In this document: piece by piece, positions 36,746 through 45,166 of the stretch
Layout: every line of letters begins with the position of its first letter
Numbering within the stretch: the first letter of the stretch is position 1
Origin: a bacterium
GTDB lineage: Bacteria > UBA8248
Direction of reading: 5' to 3'
NCBI GenBank assembly: GCA_030922375.1
Contig: JAVEPB010000235.1
Coordinates: 1 to 47,030, forward strand
DNA: 47,030 bases
Notes under the pieces: model-generated
Databases searched by the model: none
Told to the model about the DNA's origin: nothing
What the model saw: only the letters and a program-made list of their open reading frames with translations
Position numbers and translations under genes: made by a program

Positions 36746-38608
36746 TCAGATTTTCTGCGAGTAGTTGGCCGCGGCGCGTGAGTCTCCCAGATCGGTGCCG
36801 AGCGCCGACCGCAGATCGTCGCCGCTTATCGTCTCTTTCTCCAACAGTTCGTCGGCCAGTGAATCCAGATCGTTACGGCGCCGGGCGAGCAAATCCCTCA
36901 CTCGACCAGCCTCGGCCTCGAGGATTTTGCCCACCTCCTCGTCCACCTCGCGCTGTGTGGCCTCACTGATGGGTTCCATGCCCGCCGCCGGGCCCTGGAA
37001 TCCGCCCCCCAGGAAAAGCGATTTCGGCTCGGAGCGCAACGAACGGGGCCCGAATCGATCCGTCATTCCGTATTCGGTCACCATCGACCGAGCCATGTCC
37101 GTCGCCCGCTGAAGGTCGTTTTGCGCTCCCGTGGAAACCTCGCCGAACACCAGCGCCTCCGCCGCCCGGCCACCGAGAAGAACGGCGATGCGATCCTCCA
37201 ACTCGCTCTTTGAGAGAAGGAAACGGTCCTCGGTGGGCCTCTGAAGGGTATAACCCAGCGCGCCAATCCCCCGGGGGATGATCGAGACCTTTTGAACCGG
37301 GTCGGCCCCTTCGACAAGCTCGGCCGCTATGGCGTGGCCCAGCTCGTGGAAAGCCACTCGGCGGCGCTCCTCCACCGTCATCACGCGGGATTTTTTCTCG
37401 AGCCCAGCGGCCACGCGCTCGAACGACTCCTCGAAGTCCGCCATCATCACCGCCTCGCGCTCGTGCCGGGCCGCGAGCAAAGCGGCCTCGTTCGCCAGAT
37501 TCGCCAGGTCCGCTCCCGTGAGGCCGGGCGTCATTTCGCCGATGCGGTCGATGTTCACGTCGGGCGAAAGGATGAGGTCTTTCGTGTGCACCTTGAGGAT
37601 GTGCTTGCGCCCGCTCAGATCCGGGCGATCGACGAGAACCTGCCTGTCGAAGCGGCCGGGCCGGAGAAGCGCGGCGTCGAGAATCTCGGGCCGGTTGGTT
37701 GCAGCCATGATGATAACACCTTTCTTGGTGTCGAAACCGTCCATCTCGACCAAGAGCTGGTTGAGCGTCTGCTCGCGCTCGTCGTGTCCCCCGGCCATCG
37801 GACCCGCACTCCGGGTTTTGCCCAGCGCATCGAGCTCGTCGATAAATATGATGCAGGGAGCCTTCTCCACCGCCTGCTCGAACAGATCGCGCACCCTTGC
37901 CGCGCCGAGACCCACAAACATCTCGACGAACTCGGAACCCGAGATGGAAAAGAAGTTGACCTCGGCCTCGCCCGCCACCGCCTTGGCCATGAGGGTTTTT
38001 CCGCAACCGGGAGGACCGACGAGCAAAACCCCTCTCGGGATTTTTCCTCCCAGACGTTGATAACGCTCGGGGCGCCGCAGGTAATCCACCACCTCGGCGA
38101 GCTCTTCTTTCGCCTCGTCCACGCCGGCCACATCCTCGAAGCGAACATCCACCTCTTGTTCGGCATAGATTTTCGCCTTGCTTTTTGTGAAGGCCATTAC
38201 GCCTTGACCGGGCCCCATCCGCTTTAAAACGACGGCATAGATGGCGAAGAGGATGCCAAGCGGAAGGAGCCAGGAAGTGATGAATTGCACGATCCACGGA
38301 GGGGCGAAAACGCCCTGGTAGCGCACTTGCGCCTTCTCCATCATGGGGATGAGATCGGTGTCTTCGACCTTGGCCGTTTCGAAGAATTTCTTGCGGCCGT
38401 CACGCAGGTCCTTATCCTTCAGTGTCCCCCGAAGGCGGTCGTTCAGGATGTCCACGCGCTCGACCCGGCCCTGATTCACCAGTTGGCGAAACTCATTATA
38501 GGGGATTCGTTTGAACTGGGCGCCCTGAAAAAAGATCGAATGGATCGCCGACATGAAAAGAAGGATGAACAGGAAATACCCAATCGAAAAACGGGTTTTT
38601 TGATCCAT
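36746..38608 (-). CDS. ftsH: ATP-dependent zinc metalloprotease FtsH
   Basis: Membrane AAA+ protease that degrades membrane and regulatory proteins. The 620-residue product has two transmembrane segments (about residues 8-25 and 105-127) around a short periplasmic domain. Walker A GPPGCGKT, the pore motif [13 protein letters not shown], Walker [11 protein letters not shown] and the zinc site [10 protein letters not shown] follow. The start is ATG at 38608 (MDQKTRF) with GAGGA 6-7 bases upstream; the frame is open 7 codons further. Confidence 0.96.
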   Translation of the reverse strand: MDQKTRFSIGYFLFILLFMSAIHSIFFQGAQFKRIPYNEFRQLVNQGRVERVDILNDRLRGTLKDKDLRDGRKKFFETAKVEDTDLIPMMEKAQVRYQGVFAPPWIVQFITSWLLPLGILFAIYAVVLKRMGPGQGVMAFTKSKAKIYAEQEVDVRFEDVAGVDEAKEELAEVVDYLRRPERYQRLGGKIPRGVLLVGPPGCGKTLMAKAVAGEAEVNFFSISGSEFVEMFVGLGAARVRDLFEQAVEKAPCIIFIDELDALGKTRSAGPMAGGHDEREQTLNQLLVEMDGFDTKKGVIIMAATNRPEILDAALLRPGRFDRQVLVDRPDLSGRKHILKVHTKDLILSPDVNIDRIGEMTPGLTGADLANLANEAALLAARHEREAVMMADFEESFERVAAGLEKKSRVMTVEERRRVAFHELGHAIAAELVEGADPVQKVSIIPRGIGALGYTLQRPTEDRFLLSKSELEDRIAVLLGGRAAEALVFGEVSTGAQNDLQRATDMARSMVTEYGMTDRFGPRSLRSEPKSLFLGGGFQGPAAGMEPISEATQREVDEEVGKILEAEAGRVRDLLARRRNDLDSLADELLEKETISGDDLRSALGTDLGDSRAAANYSQKI

Positions 38609-38629
38609 GTTCTTTCCTCTACGGCCCAC

Positions 38630-39054
38630 TCAGGAACTCGGCGGCAATATTTCCCTTATTATAAACATAGAACCCGAATGGGAACAGGGCACGCAAAAAC
38701 CGATTCCAAGGGGCTGGATGCGGCGAAATGGGTTCAAGAGGGTTTTTCGATATCTTGTCGGCGCTGGGTTTCATGCGGAAAATTCAGTAATTTCACACGA
38801 ATACAATGTTTTCCGCAGAAACTCCCGCCGAGGTGCGAAAAACAGGACCTTCTTTTCGCACGGGAGTATGGACAAAATGGGTTTGATTGTCATGGTTTGC
38901 AGCGAGGCACCGGTCCGCGATAATGACCCTTGGACCCGGTTGGGTCTGGTGTGAAAAACCATGGCCTCATTGCGAATCGATGTATAGAGCGCCTCTTTCA
39001 TATGTGATTTAGTCCAACTCTTCATCAGGTTTTGTCGCGGACAGGAGAAAAAAT
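38630..39054. other. 425-base intergenic region between divergent ftsH and FAH genes
   Basis: It holds the promoters of both genes. For ftsH, a perfect TATAAT lies on the minus strand at 38663-38658, about 50 bases before the start, but without a recognisable -35. For the plus-strand gene I see AGGAG about 7 bases before the ATG but no convincing promoter. Short frames on both strands lack ribosome sites and protein-like composition. I see no RNA or repeat structure. Confidence 0.5.
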
Positions 39055-39837
39055 ATGCGGTGGGCAAGGATCGAAGTTGGCGATAAGGTTTCTTTCGGAA
39101 TCGTCGAAGGGGATTCGGTAAAAGTTGTCGATGGCGACCCCTTTGAGGGCTACCGGGAAACCGACGGGAGACACGCTTTAGCGGATGTCAAGCTGCTGAT
39201 CCCGGTCGTCCCGAAGACATTCTACGCGGCGGGCCTGAACTATGTAGCGCATGTCGAGGAGCAAGCGCGCCTCCACGGCAGGGAAATCAATCTGCCGAAA
39301 AAAGCAGACGTCGGATACCGGGCCAACAATGCTTTGATCGCCCACGGCGAGACCATTGTCCTTCCGAAGAATGTTACGGAAAAGGTCGAGTACGAGGGCG
39401 AGTTGGTCGCGATCATCGGTAAGAAGGCGAAAAATATCGCGGAGGCCGAAGCGCTCGACTGCCTTCTCGGCTTTACGATCGGAAACGACCTCAGCGAGCG
39501 TAGCTGGCAAAAAGAAGACCGCACCCTTTGGCGGGCTAAAAACACGGACACCTTTTCGCCGATGGGGCCCTGGATCGACACCGATGCGAAGCTTGAGGAA
39601 ATGGAAACCATCGTCAGGGTCAACGGCGAGGAAAAAATCCGTTTCGCGACCAACAATATGTTGTTCAGCGTTCAGCATTACCTGAGCACCATCTCCAAAT
39701 ATATCGAGCTTCAGCCGGGCGACGTGTTGTGGATGGGCACCGAGGGCGACTCGCCGAATTTAATACACGGCGATGTCGTTGATATCGAGATCACCGGGAT
39801 AGGCACTCTGAGCAATCCCATCGCGAAGGAAAGCTAA
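39055..39837 (+). CDS. Fumarylacetoacetate hydrolase family protein
   Basis: FAH-fold enzyme of 260 residues, the group that cleaves or decarboxylates 2-keto acids in aromatic and sugar catabolism. The family core is KVEYEGELVAIIGKKAKNI (metal-binding Glu pair), then FTIGNDLSERSWQ, with a C-terminal LQPGDVLWMGTEGDSPNLIHGDVVDIEI. Substrate cannot be told from sequence. AGGAG lies about 7 bases before the ATG. An amidohydrolase gene follows after 66 bases, suggesting a small catabolic operon. Confidence 0.88.
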   Translation: MRWARIEVGDKVSFGIVEGDSVKVVDGDPFEGYRETDGRHALADVKLLIPVVPKTFYAAGLNYVAHVEEQARLHGREINLPKKADVGYRANNALIAHGETIVLPKNVTEKVEYEGELVAIIGKKAKNIAEAEALDCLLGFTIGNDLSERSWQKEDRTLWRAKNTDTFSPMGPWIDTDAKLEEMETIVRVNGEEKIRFATNNMLFSVQHYLSTISKYIELQPGDVLWMGTEGDSPNLIHGDVVDIEITGIGTLSNPIAKES

Positions 39838-39903
39838 AAACGGGAGCAACATCGTTTCAGACATTCGCCTTGACTTATTCACGATGAATTAGCGGGGTCT
39901 TTT

Positions 39904-40740
39904 ATGTATATCATCGATTCACAAGTCCATATCTGGGGCACGGATACGCCCGAACGGCCCTGGCCGCCGCTGGGGCTCAAGCCGCACCGTCCGGAGCCGT
40001 TTTCGGGGGAGGACCTCCTCTGCGAAGTGGATGAGGCCGGTGTCCACCGCGCGGTGATCGTCCCCCCGACCTGGGAGGGAGATCGCAACGATCTGGCGCT
40101 CGAGGCGGCGCGGCTGCACCCGGATCGGTTCGCCATCATGGGACGCATCGATCTGGAATCGCCCGAATCGCGCGGGCTGATGGCCTCCTGGCGGCGGCAA
40201 CCCGGAATGCTGGGTCTGCGGTTGACGTTTAAACATTCGCACCTCCGGGAGACGCTTTCCGAAGGACGTGCCGACTGGCTTTGGGCCGAGGCGGAGCAGG
40301 CCGGCGTGCCGATTATGGTATTAGTCGATTGGGAACAAATCCGCCTCATCGATCGGACCGCCGAACGTCACCCGGGGCTGAAACTCGTCCTTGACCACCT
40401 GTGCATTCCCAGCGGGACGAAAGACGAGGAAGCATTCGAGGGCCTGGATAAAGTGCTGGCGATGGCCAAGCGGCCCAACGTCGCGGTCAAGGCGACCGCC
40501 TTTCCAAGATACAGCACCGAGGACTATCCCTACAAAAATCTTCACCCCTACCTCCGCCGCGTCCATGACGCATACGGCCCGAGACGGGTGTTCTGGGGAT
40601 CGGATCTGACCGGCCTGCCGTGTTCCTACCGCCAGGCGGTCGCGATGTTCACGGAAAATATCCCGTGGCTATCGTCCGAGGACAAGGAGTGGATAATGGG
40701 CCGCGCATTATGCGAATGGTTGGATTGGTCAATTGAATAA
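39904..40740 (+). CDS. Amidohydrolase-2 family protein
   Basis: TIM-barrel amidohydrolase of 278 residues. It begins YIIDSQVHIWG (HxxW variant of the metal motif, where one usual His is replaced). It has LVLDHLCIPSG, in the place of the usual second-site motif, and FWGSDLTGLPCSY at the C-terminal Asp. This pattern matches lactonase-type members of amidohydrolase family 2. It follows the FAH gene on the same strand. A plausible but unproven role is hydrolysis upstream of the FAH step. It is convergent with the kinase gene 64 bases away. Confidence 0.82.
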   Translation: MYIIDSQVHIWGTDTPERPWPPLGLKPHRPEPFSGEDLLCEVDEAGVHRAVIVPPTWEGDRNDLALEAARLHPDRFAIMGRIDLESPESRGLMASWRRQPGMLGLRLTFKHSHLRETLSEGRADWLWAEAEQAGVPIMVLVDWEQIRLIDRTAERHPGLKLVLDHLCIPSGTKDEEAFEGLDKVLAMAKRPNVAVKATAFPRYSTEDYPYKNLHPYLRRVHDAYGPRRVFWGSDLTGLPCSYRQAVAMFTENIPWLSSEDKEWIMGRALCEWLDWSIE

Positions 40741-40804
40741 AAGACAAGGCTAACGTTTCACAAAATAGAGTTCGGATGAATTTTTAGACAGAACGGGAAT
40801 TTTT

Positions 40805-43800
40805 TTATTCCGGCCGGGAAGCGTCGGGAAGAAGGCCGTTGAGCATTTCCACCACGTGACCCACGAAATCGTCCTGTGAGGTTTTCAGCTTGGTCAGGAA
40901 CATCGTCGTTTCGGTGGCGAGCCGCTTTCTATCCGCGGCGGTCGGCTCCGAGGCCGAGTAAACGATAATCGGGATTTTCCTGAGTTCCAGTTCATCGCGG
41001 AGGATATCCATCACATAGAATCCATCTCCGCCGGGCATTACGATATCCAGAATGAGGAGATCGGTCGCCATCTCCCGGAATTTATCCACAGCTTCGAAAC
41101 CGTTTGCCGCGGTTTCCACCCGGATATTTCTATTCTCGAGTAGGCGGGTGACGACGGAGCAGAGGTCGGGATCATCGTCCACGACGAGAGCGGTCGCTGG
41201 CTTTCCCAGCTTGATTGCGGCCTTGAGCCTAGAGAGCAAGCGGGTCTCATCAAGCGGTTTGGTGATCCAATCAAGGAGGAAGGGAGCCGGAAGGTCGGGA
41301 ATTTCGACGCGCTCCTCAACGCTCAAGACAATAGCCGGGGGGCGGCGGCCTTCCGGATATCCCTTGATTTCGTTTAACAGGTCAATTCCACTCATGCCGG
41401 GAAGATTGATGTCCAGCACCACGGCGGCCACTTCGTTTTCCTCCAAATAGGCCAAGGCCTCCTCCGCCGAAAAAGTGGGGATGACGAAATATCCCTCGTT
41501 TTCCAGAATAACCTTCATCAGGCAGACAAAATCGATATCGTCTTCGCAAACAAGTACGGAAGGTTTGATCAATTCCCTGGGAGCGGAAACCCGGACCGGG
41601 GCCAGCTCCGTCCGGGGGAGAGTAAAGAAGAAGATGCTGCCCTCGCCCGGCTCGCTTTCCACCCAGATTCGGCCCCCGTGCTGGGTGACGATGGCGCTGC
41701 ATATGGCGAGGCCGAGGCCCGTTCCCCCCTTTTCCCGCTGGTCGGAAGAGTCCACCTGCCTGAACCTGTCAAATATGCCATCGAGCGCCCCGGGGGGGAT
41801 GCCGCGCCCGTTGTCCTCCACCCGAATCTCGGCTTCGGCCTCCAGACATCTGGTGGCGAGGGAGATTCGGCTCCCGGGCTCTGAAAATTTGAGGGCGTTG
41901 GAGATAAGATTCGCTAGAATCTGGATAACCGCGTCGCTGTCTACGTCCACCAAACAAGCCTCGACTTTTTTTTCAATCTCGATCCCGCTTTCCTCCGCAA
42001 GCCCCCGCATCTCCTCCATCGCCCGGTCTATGAGCTCCTCCACATGAATGGAGGATATCTGAAGCTCCATTTTTCCGGATTCGATTTTCTCCAGATCGAG
42101 GATGTCGCTGATCAGCCGAATGAGGCGATCAGTGTTGTTGACCGCGATTGCAAGGAGTTCCTCGCCTTGGCCGGTCAATTCGCCTACGACACCTCCGGCC
42201 ATCAGGCCCAAGGAACCCCTAAGGGAGGTCAGAGGAGTGCGAATTTCGTGGGAAACCACCGAGATAAATTCGTTTTTCATCCGGTCTATCTCGTGGCGCT
42301 CGGTAATGTCCCGAAGAATTCCGGTAAATAATTGTTTGTCACCGACCACGACTTCGCCGACTGATAGTTCAATGGGGAAGATTTTTCCGCTTTTGCTCCG
42401 TCCCTCAAGCGTTCGGACGAAACCAATGGCCTTGCGCACTCCGGTAAGGCGGTAGGCATTAAGGTGGGCGTCATGTTCCTCGCTGTATGGAGAGGGCATA
42501 AGAAGATTAATCTTTCGTCCGACAATATCGTCGGAGGTATATTCAAACATCTTTTCGGCGGCTTGGTTGAACAGGGTGACAAATCCCTCTTCGTCGATGG
42601 CGATTACAGCATCCTGGGAGGAATTGAATAGCGCCCGGAACTGGGCCTCGGAAAGCTCTAGCCGTTGGGCGTGGGAATTCACCTCCTCGACGTGCTTTTC
42701 CAAATTGGCGTTCAGAGACCTGATTTCTTCTTCAGCCGCGACCTGCATGGTAAGGTCTTTGTGGACCGCGGAAAGTGCAATAATGTTTCCTTCTTTATTC
42801 CTTACCGGTGAAATTGTAATGCTTACGGGGACAAGAGATCCGTCTTTTTTAAGACGGTTCGCCTCAAATATAACAGGCGCATCGGTTTGCAAAACCCTTT
42901 CGCTCTGAGAAGGATCGGTTCCATCTTCAGGGAGAAGAATCCCTACGCTTTTGCCGAGCATTTCATCTTTTCGGTATCCGTATAAATTCTCAGCGCCTAG
43001 ATTCCAATCAATAATTTCCCTGTCCGTGTTATATATAAAAATGGCGTCGGCATTGTCGCGAATCACGCTGTCGAGAAAGTCCCGGCTGCGCTCCGCTTCT
43101 TGAAAAAGAGTAGCATTCCGAATCGCCCCCCCCAGTTGAGAGGCGATGGAGGTCAGAAGCGATTCTTGCGCTTTGGAAAACGCGCCGGTTTCCCGGCTGG
43201 AAAGCTGTAGATGTGCGACGCACCGATTTTCCTGCAAAATGGGAATGACAATCGTGCTGCGGTATCCTCTTTTAAAATGCAGACTATCCCGCCACGGCTT
43301 CTCTGCCAGATCCGGAATGATGTAGGGCTGCTTTTCGAAATAAGCCTTTCGGGGAATGAGCCCTCTGCCCATTTGCTCATATGTGTCCGAGTTTTTTTGG
43401 ACATCTTCATGCTCAAAGTAGTGGTACCAGTCATAAGACTCTTTCTCGGGATCAAGGCAGGCGATTACTATCCGATCGCAGGGCACCACGTTTCGAATTT
43501 CATTGATGACAGTTGTAAACACCTCACTCGGTTCGAGCTCGGACCCGACGGCCCGGGCGATTTCGCCAACTATTTCCAAGCGCTCCGCCCGTTCCTCGGC
43601 CGCCTGGAATAGCATAGAATTCTGAAGAGCCACGTTGATGTGACCGGAGAGGGATATTAACTGCTCCACCTGGTCGCTGGAAAAGGCATTAACGCGCGTG
43701 CTGGACAAGGCGAGATGGGCAACGCACTGTCCATCGCGTTCGATAGGGACGACCAATTGGCTCAGGATACCCGCGTTCGCGAAATCCTGTGCACGGCGGT

Positions 43801-44935
43801 AAGGAACCTTTCGGAGGTCTCCGTATATCAGCGGGAAACTTTTTTCGTATAGTTCCCTGTACCACTCCAGCCGGGAAGCATCGTCGCCATCCACCTGTGG
43901 GACTTCCACATCGGACTCGATATGCCAGTAATAAACTTCTTCGGTCTCAAAATTCACGGACCCGATAAACAACCGCTCGCAGGGGATAATTCGGCGAATC
44001 TCGCGCGCAATCGTAGGAAAAAGATCTTTCTCATGGAGAGATGAACCCACGTCCCTGGCGATTCGGCCGGCGATCTCCAGGCGCTCGTTGGCTTCGCGCA
44101 GTTCATCGGCCGAAACCTCAAGCTCACGAGCGTTTTTCTCCGCCTGCCGGAAAAGATGAAATATGCTGATGAGCAGTCCCGTAAGAACGAGAACATAGCT
44201 AACCTTCTTTAAAAGATGAGCTGCGTCGAACATGAAATCGAACAGATGTCCGGAGAAAGACATAAACATCACCTGACCCATGAAACCGACGATGATCGAC
44301 ATCACGAGCCAGTGTTCGAAATGATCGTGCCGCCATTCGCCTTTCTTTAAGTAGCAGATAAGGGCCAGGAGGAAGAAAATCGCAGGGAAAAACTCCTCGG
44401 GCCGGTGAAATACGAACTCGGGATAGTAGGCGCGTGGAAGCGGCGTAAAGGCAAAGAAGATGAAACTCACCACGGTCAAGACTGCGGCCAACTGATAAAC
44501 CGCGACCTCTTTGAACCGGCCCGCCTCTCCGAGAGACTGCTCTCTCCTCCAGGCCAGATAGCTCAAATATAAAAAGACTGCGAGAAACAGTCGGGAGGCG
44601 ATCCAACTCCACGGAATGAGCGAAGGAGGGGGCGAAGGGAAATAGATGTCAAAAAATGAGGAGGTGACGATAGCGTGATAGCCGTCCAGAAAAGCCGTGC
44701 CTAAAAAGGCCGTCCCGATGAATAGGATCGTGTTGTTTTTTCTGGAATAAAAACGAATCAGCGCCAGAACACCCACCGCCGAGGCCAAAAGCGTGGCGAT
44801 AATCTCCATGATGGTGTGAAGTTGTTTCGTGCCCTGCCACGACGAATCGCGCAAAAGAGTGTAGCCGACAAGGAGAAGGACGGACACCGATAGGTAGGCG
44901 GCAACCCTTCCGCGGGGGTCTGTATTTAGACTCAT
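40805..44935 (-). CDS. MASE3-GAF-GAF-PAS-PAS hybrid histidine kinase with two receiver domains
   Basis: Large sensor kinase of 1376 residues. Residues 1-270 form a multi-helix MASE3-like membrane sensor (LHTIMEIIATLLASAVGVLALIRFYS, FLGTAFLDGYHAIVT). Two GAF domains lie at about 285-445 and 455-615, and two PAS domains at about 620-735 and 760-880. HisKA follows with phospho-acceptor H896 (SVVSHEIRTPL), then HATPase_c (NALKF, DNGRGIP, GGTGLGLAI; 1000-1108). Receivers sit at about 1125-1245 (D1175) and 1248-1370 (D1297). No response-regulator gene is adjacent. The ATG at 44935 has only a weak ribosome site. Confidence 0.9.
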   Translation of the reverse strand: MSLNTDPRGRVAAYLSVSVLLLVGYTLLRDSSWQGTKQLHTIMEIIATLLASAVGVLALIRFYSRKNNTILFIGTAFLGTAFLDGYHAIVTSSFFDIYFPSPPPSLIPWSWIASRLFLAVFLYLSYLAWRREQSLGEAGRFKEVAVYQLAAVLTVVSFIFFAFTPLPRAYYPEFVFHRPEEFFPAIFFLLALICYLKKGEWRHDHFEHWLVMSIIVGFMGQVMFMSFSGHLFDFMFDAAHLLKKVSYVLVLTGLLISIFHLFRQAEKNARELEVSADELREANERLEIAGRIARDVGSSLHEKDLFPTIAREIRRIIPCERLFIGSVNFETEEVYYWHIESDVEVPQVDGDDASRLEWYRELYEKSFPLIYGDLRKVPYRRAQDFANAGILSQLVVPIERDGQCVAHLALSSTRVNAFSSDQVEQLISLSGHINVALQNSMLFQAAEERAERLEIVGEIARAVGSELEPSEVFTTVINEIRNVVPCDRIVIACLDPEKESYDWYHYFEHEDVQKNSDTYEQMGRGLIPRKAYFEKQPYIIPDLAEKPWRDSLHFKRGYRSTIVIPILQENRCVAHLQLSSRETGAFSKAQESLLTSIASQLGGAIRNATLFQEAERSRDFLDSVIRDNADAIFIYNTDREIIDWNLGAENLYGYRKDEMLGKSVGILLPEDGTDPSQSERVLQTDAPVIFEANRLKKDGSLVPVSITISPVRNKEGNIIALSAVHKDLTMQVAAEEEIRSLNANLEKHVEEVNSHAQRLELSEAQFRALFNSSQDAVIAIDEEGFVTLFNQAAEKMFEYTSDDIVGRKINLLMPSPYSEEHDAHLNAYRLTGVRKAIGFVRTLEGRSKSGKIFPIELSVGEVVVGDKQLFTGILRDITERHEIDRMKNEFISVVSHEIRTPLTSLRGSLGLMAGGVVGELTGQGEELLAIAVNNTDRLIRLISDILDLEKIESGKMELQISSIHVEELIDRAMEEMRGLAEESGIEIEKKVEACLVDVDSDAVIQILANLISNALKFSEPGSRISLATRCLEAEAEIRVEDNGRGIPPGALDGIFDRFRQVDSSDQREKGGTGLGLAICSAIVTQHGGRIWVESEPGEGSIFFFTLPRTELAPVRVSAPRELIKPSVLVCEDDIDFVCLMKVILENEGYFVIPTFSAEEALAYLEENEVAAVVLDINLPGMSGIDLLNEIKGYPEGRRPPAIVLSVEERVEIPDLPAPFLLDWITKPLDETRLLSRLKAAIKLGKPATALVVDDDPDLCSVVTRLLENRNIRVETAANGFEAVDKFREMATDLLILDIVMPGGDGFYVMDILRDELELRKIPIIVYSASEPTAADRKRLATETTMFLTKLKTSQDDFVGHVVEMLNGLLPDASRPE

Positions 44936-44984
44936 CTTTTGGCTCTGGGCTTTCTTGAACCGATTGGTTTCAGGATGCGAACGG

Positions 44985-45045
44985 CATGGCCCGCCGATAC
45001 GCTTCGCGACATGACCCGCCGATACACTTCACGGCAAGGCCCGCC
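44985..45045. repeat. 25-base tandem repeat, about 2.4 copies
   Basis: Two 25-base units (44985-45009 and 45010-45034) match at 21 of 25 positions, and a third partial unit runs to 45045. Each unit contains CCCGCC, and the full units share CCCGCCGATAC. The repeat lies 50 bases upstream of the hybrid kinase start, within the kinase-side leader of a 231-base gap. Confidence 0.65.
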
Positions 45046-45166
45046 ACGAGCCATTTTACCACTTATCGAATTCGTTCATAAACAAAGGATTCAGGAGATT
45101 TCCGGCTCTTTTAATAGAGGTTTTCGTCGAGATCGAAATTTTCGCCCTACCCGAAATATTCGCCCG

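Noticed and set aside
36963-38297. 444-codon minus-strand frame
   Set aside because: It is an alternative frame inside ftsH, Arg- and Gly-rich without domains, whereas the ftsH frame carries every expected motif.
38607-38954. 115-codon frame upstream of the FAH gene
   Set aside because: No ribosome site or recognisable protein character, and it overlaps the ftsH promoter region.
38771-39067. 98-codon minus-strand frame upstream of ftsH
   Set aside because: It overlaps the start of the FAH gene and shows no domain.
40741-40804. Bidirectional terminator between the amidohydrolase and kinase genes
   Set aside because: T-rich stretches exist but only a 4-base stem (GTTC/GAAC) could form.
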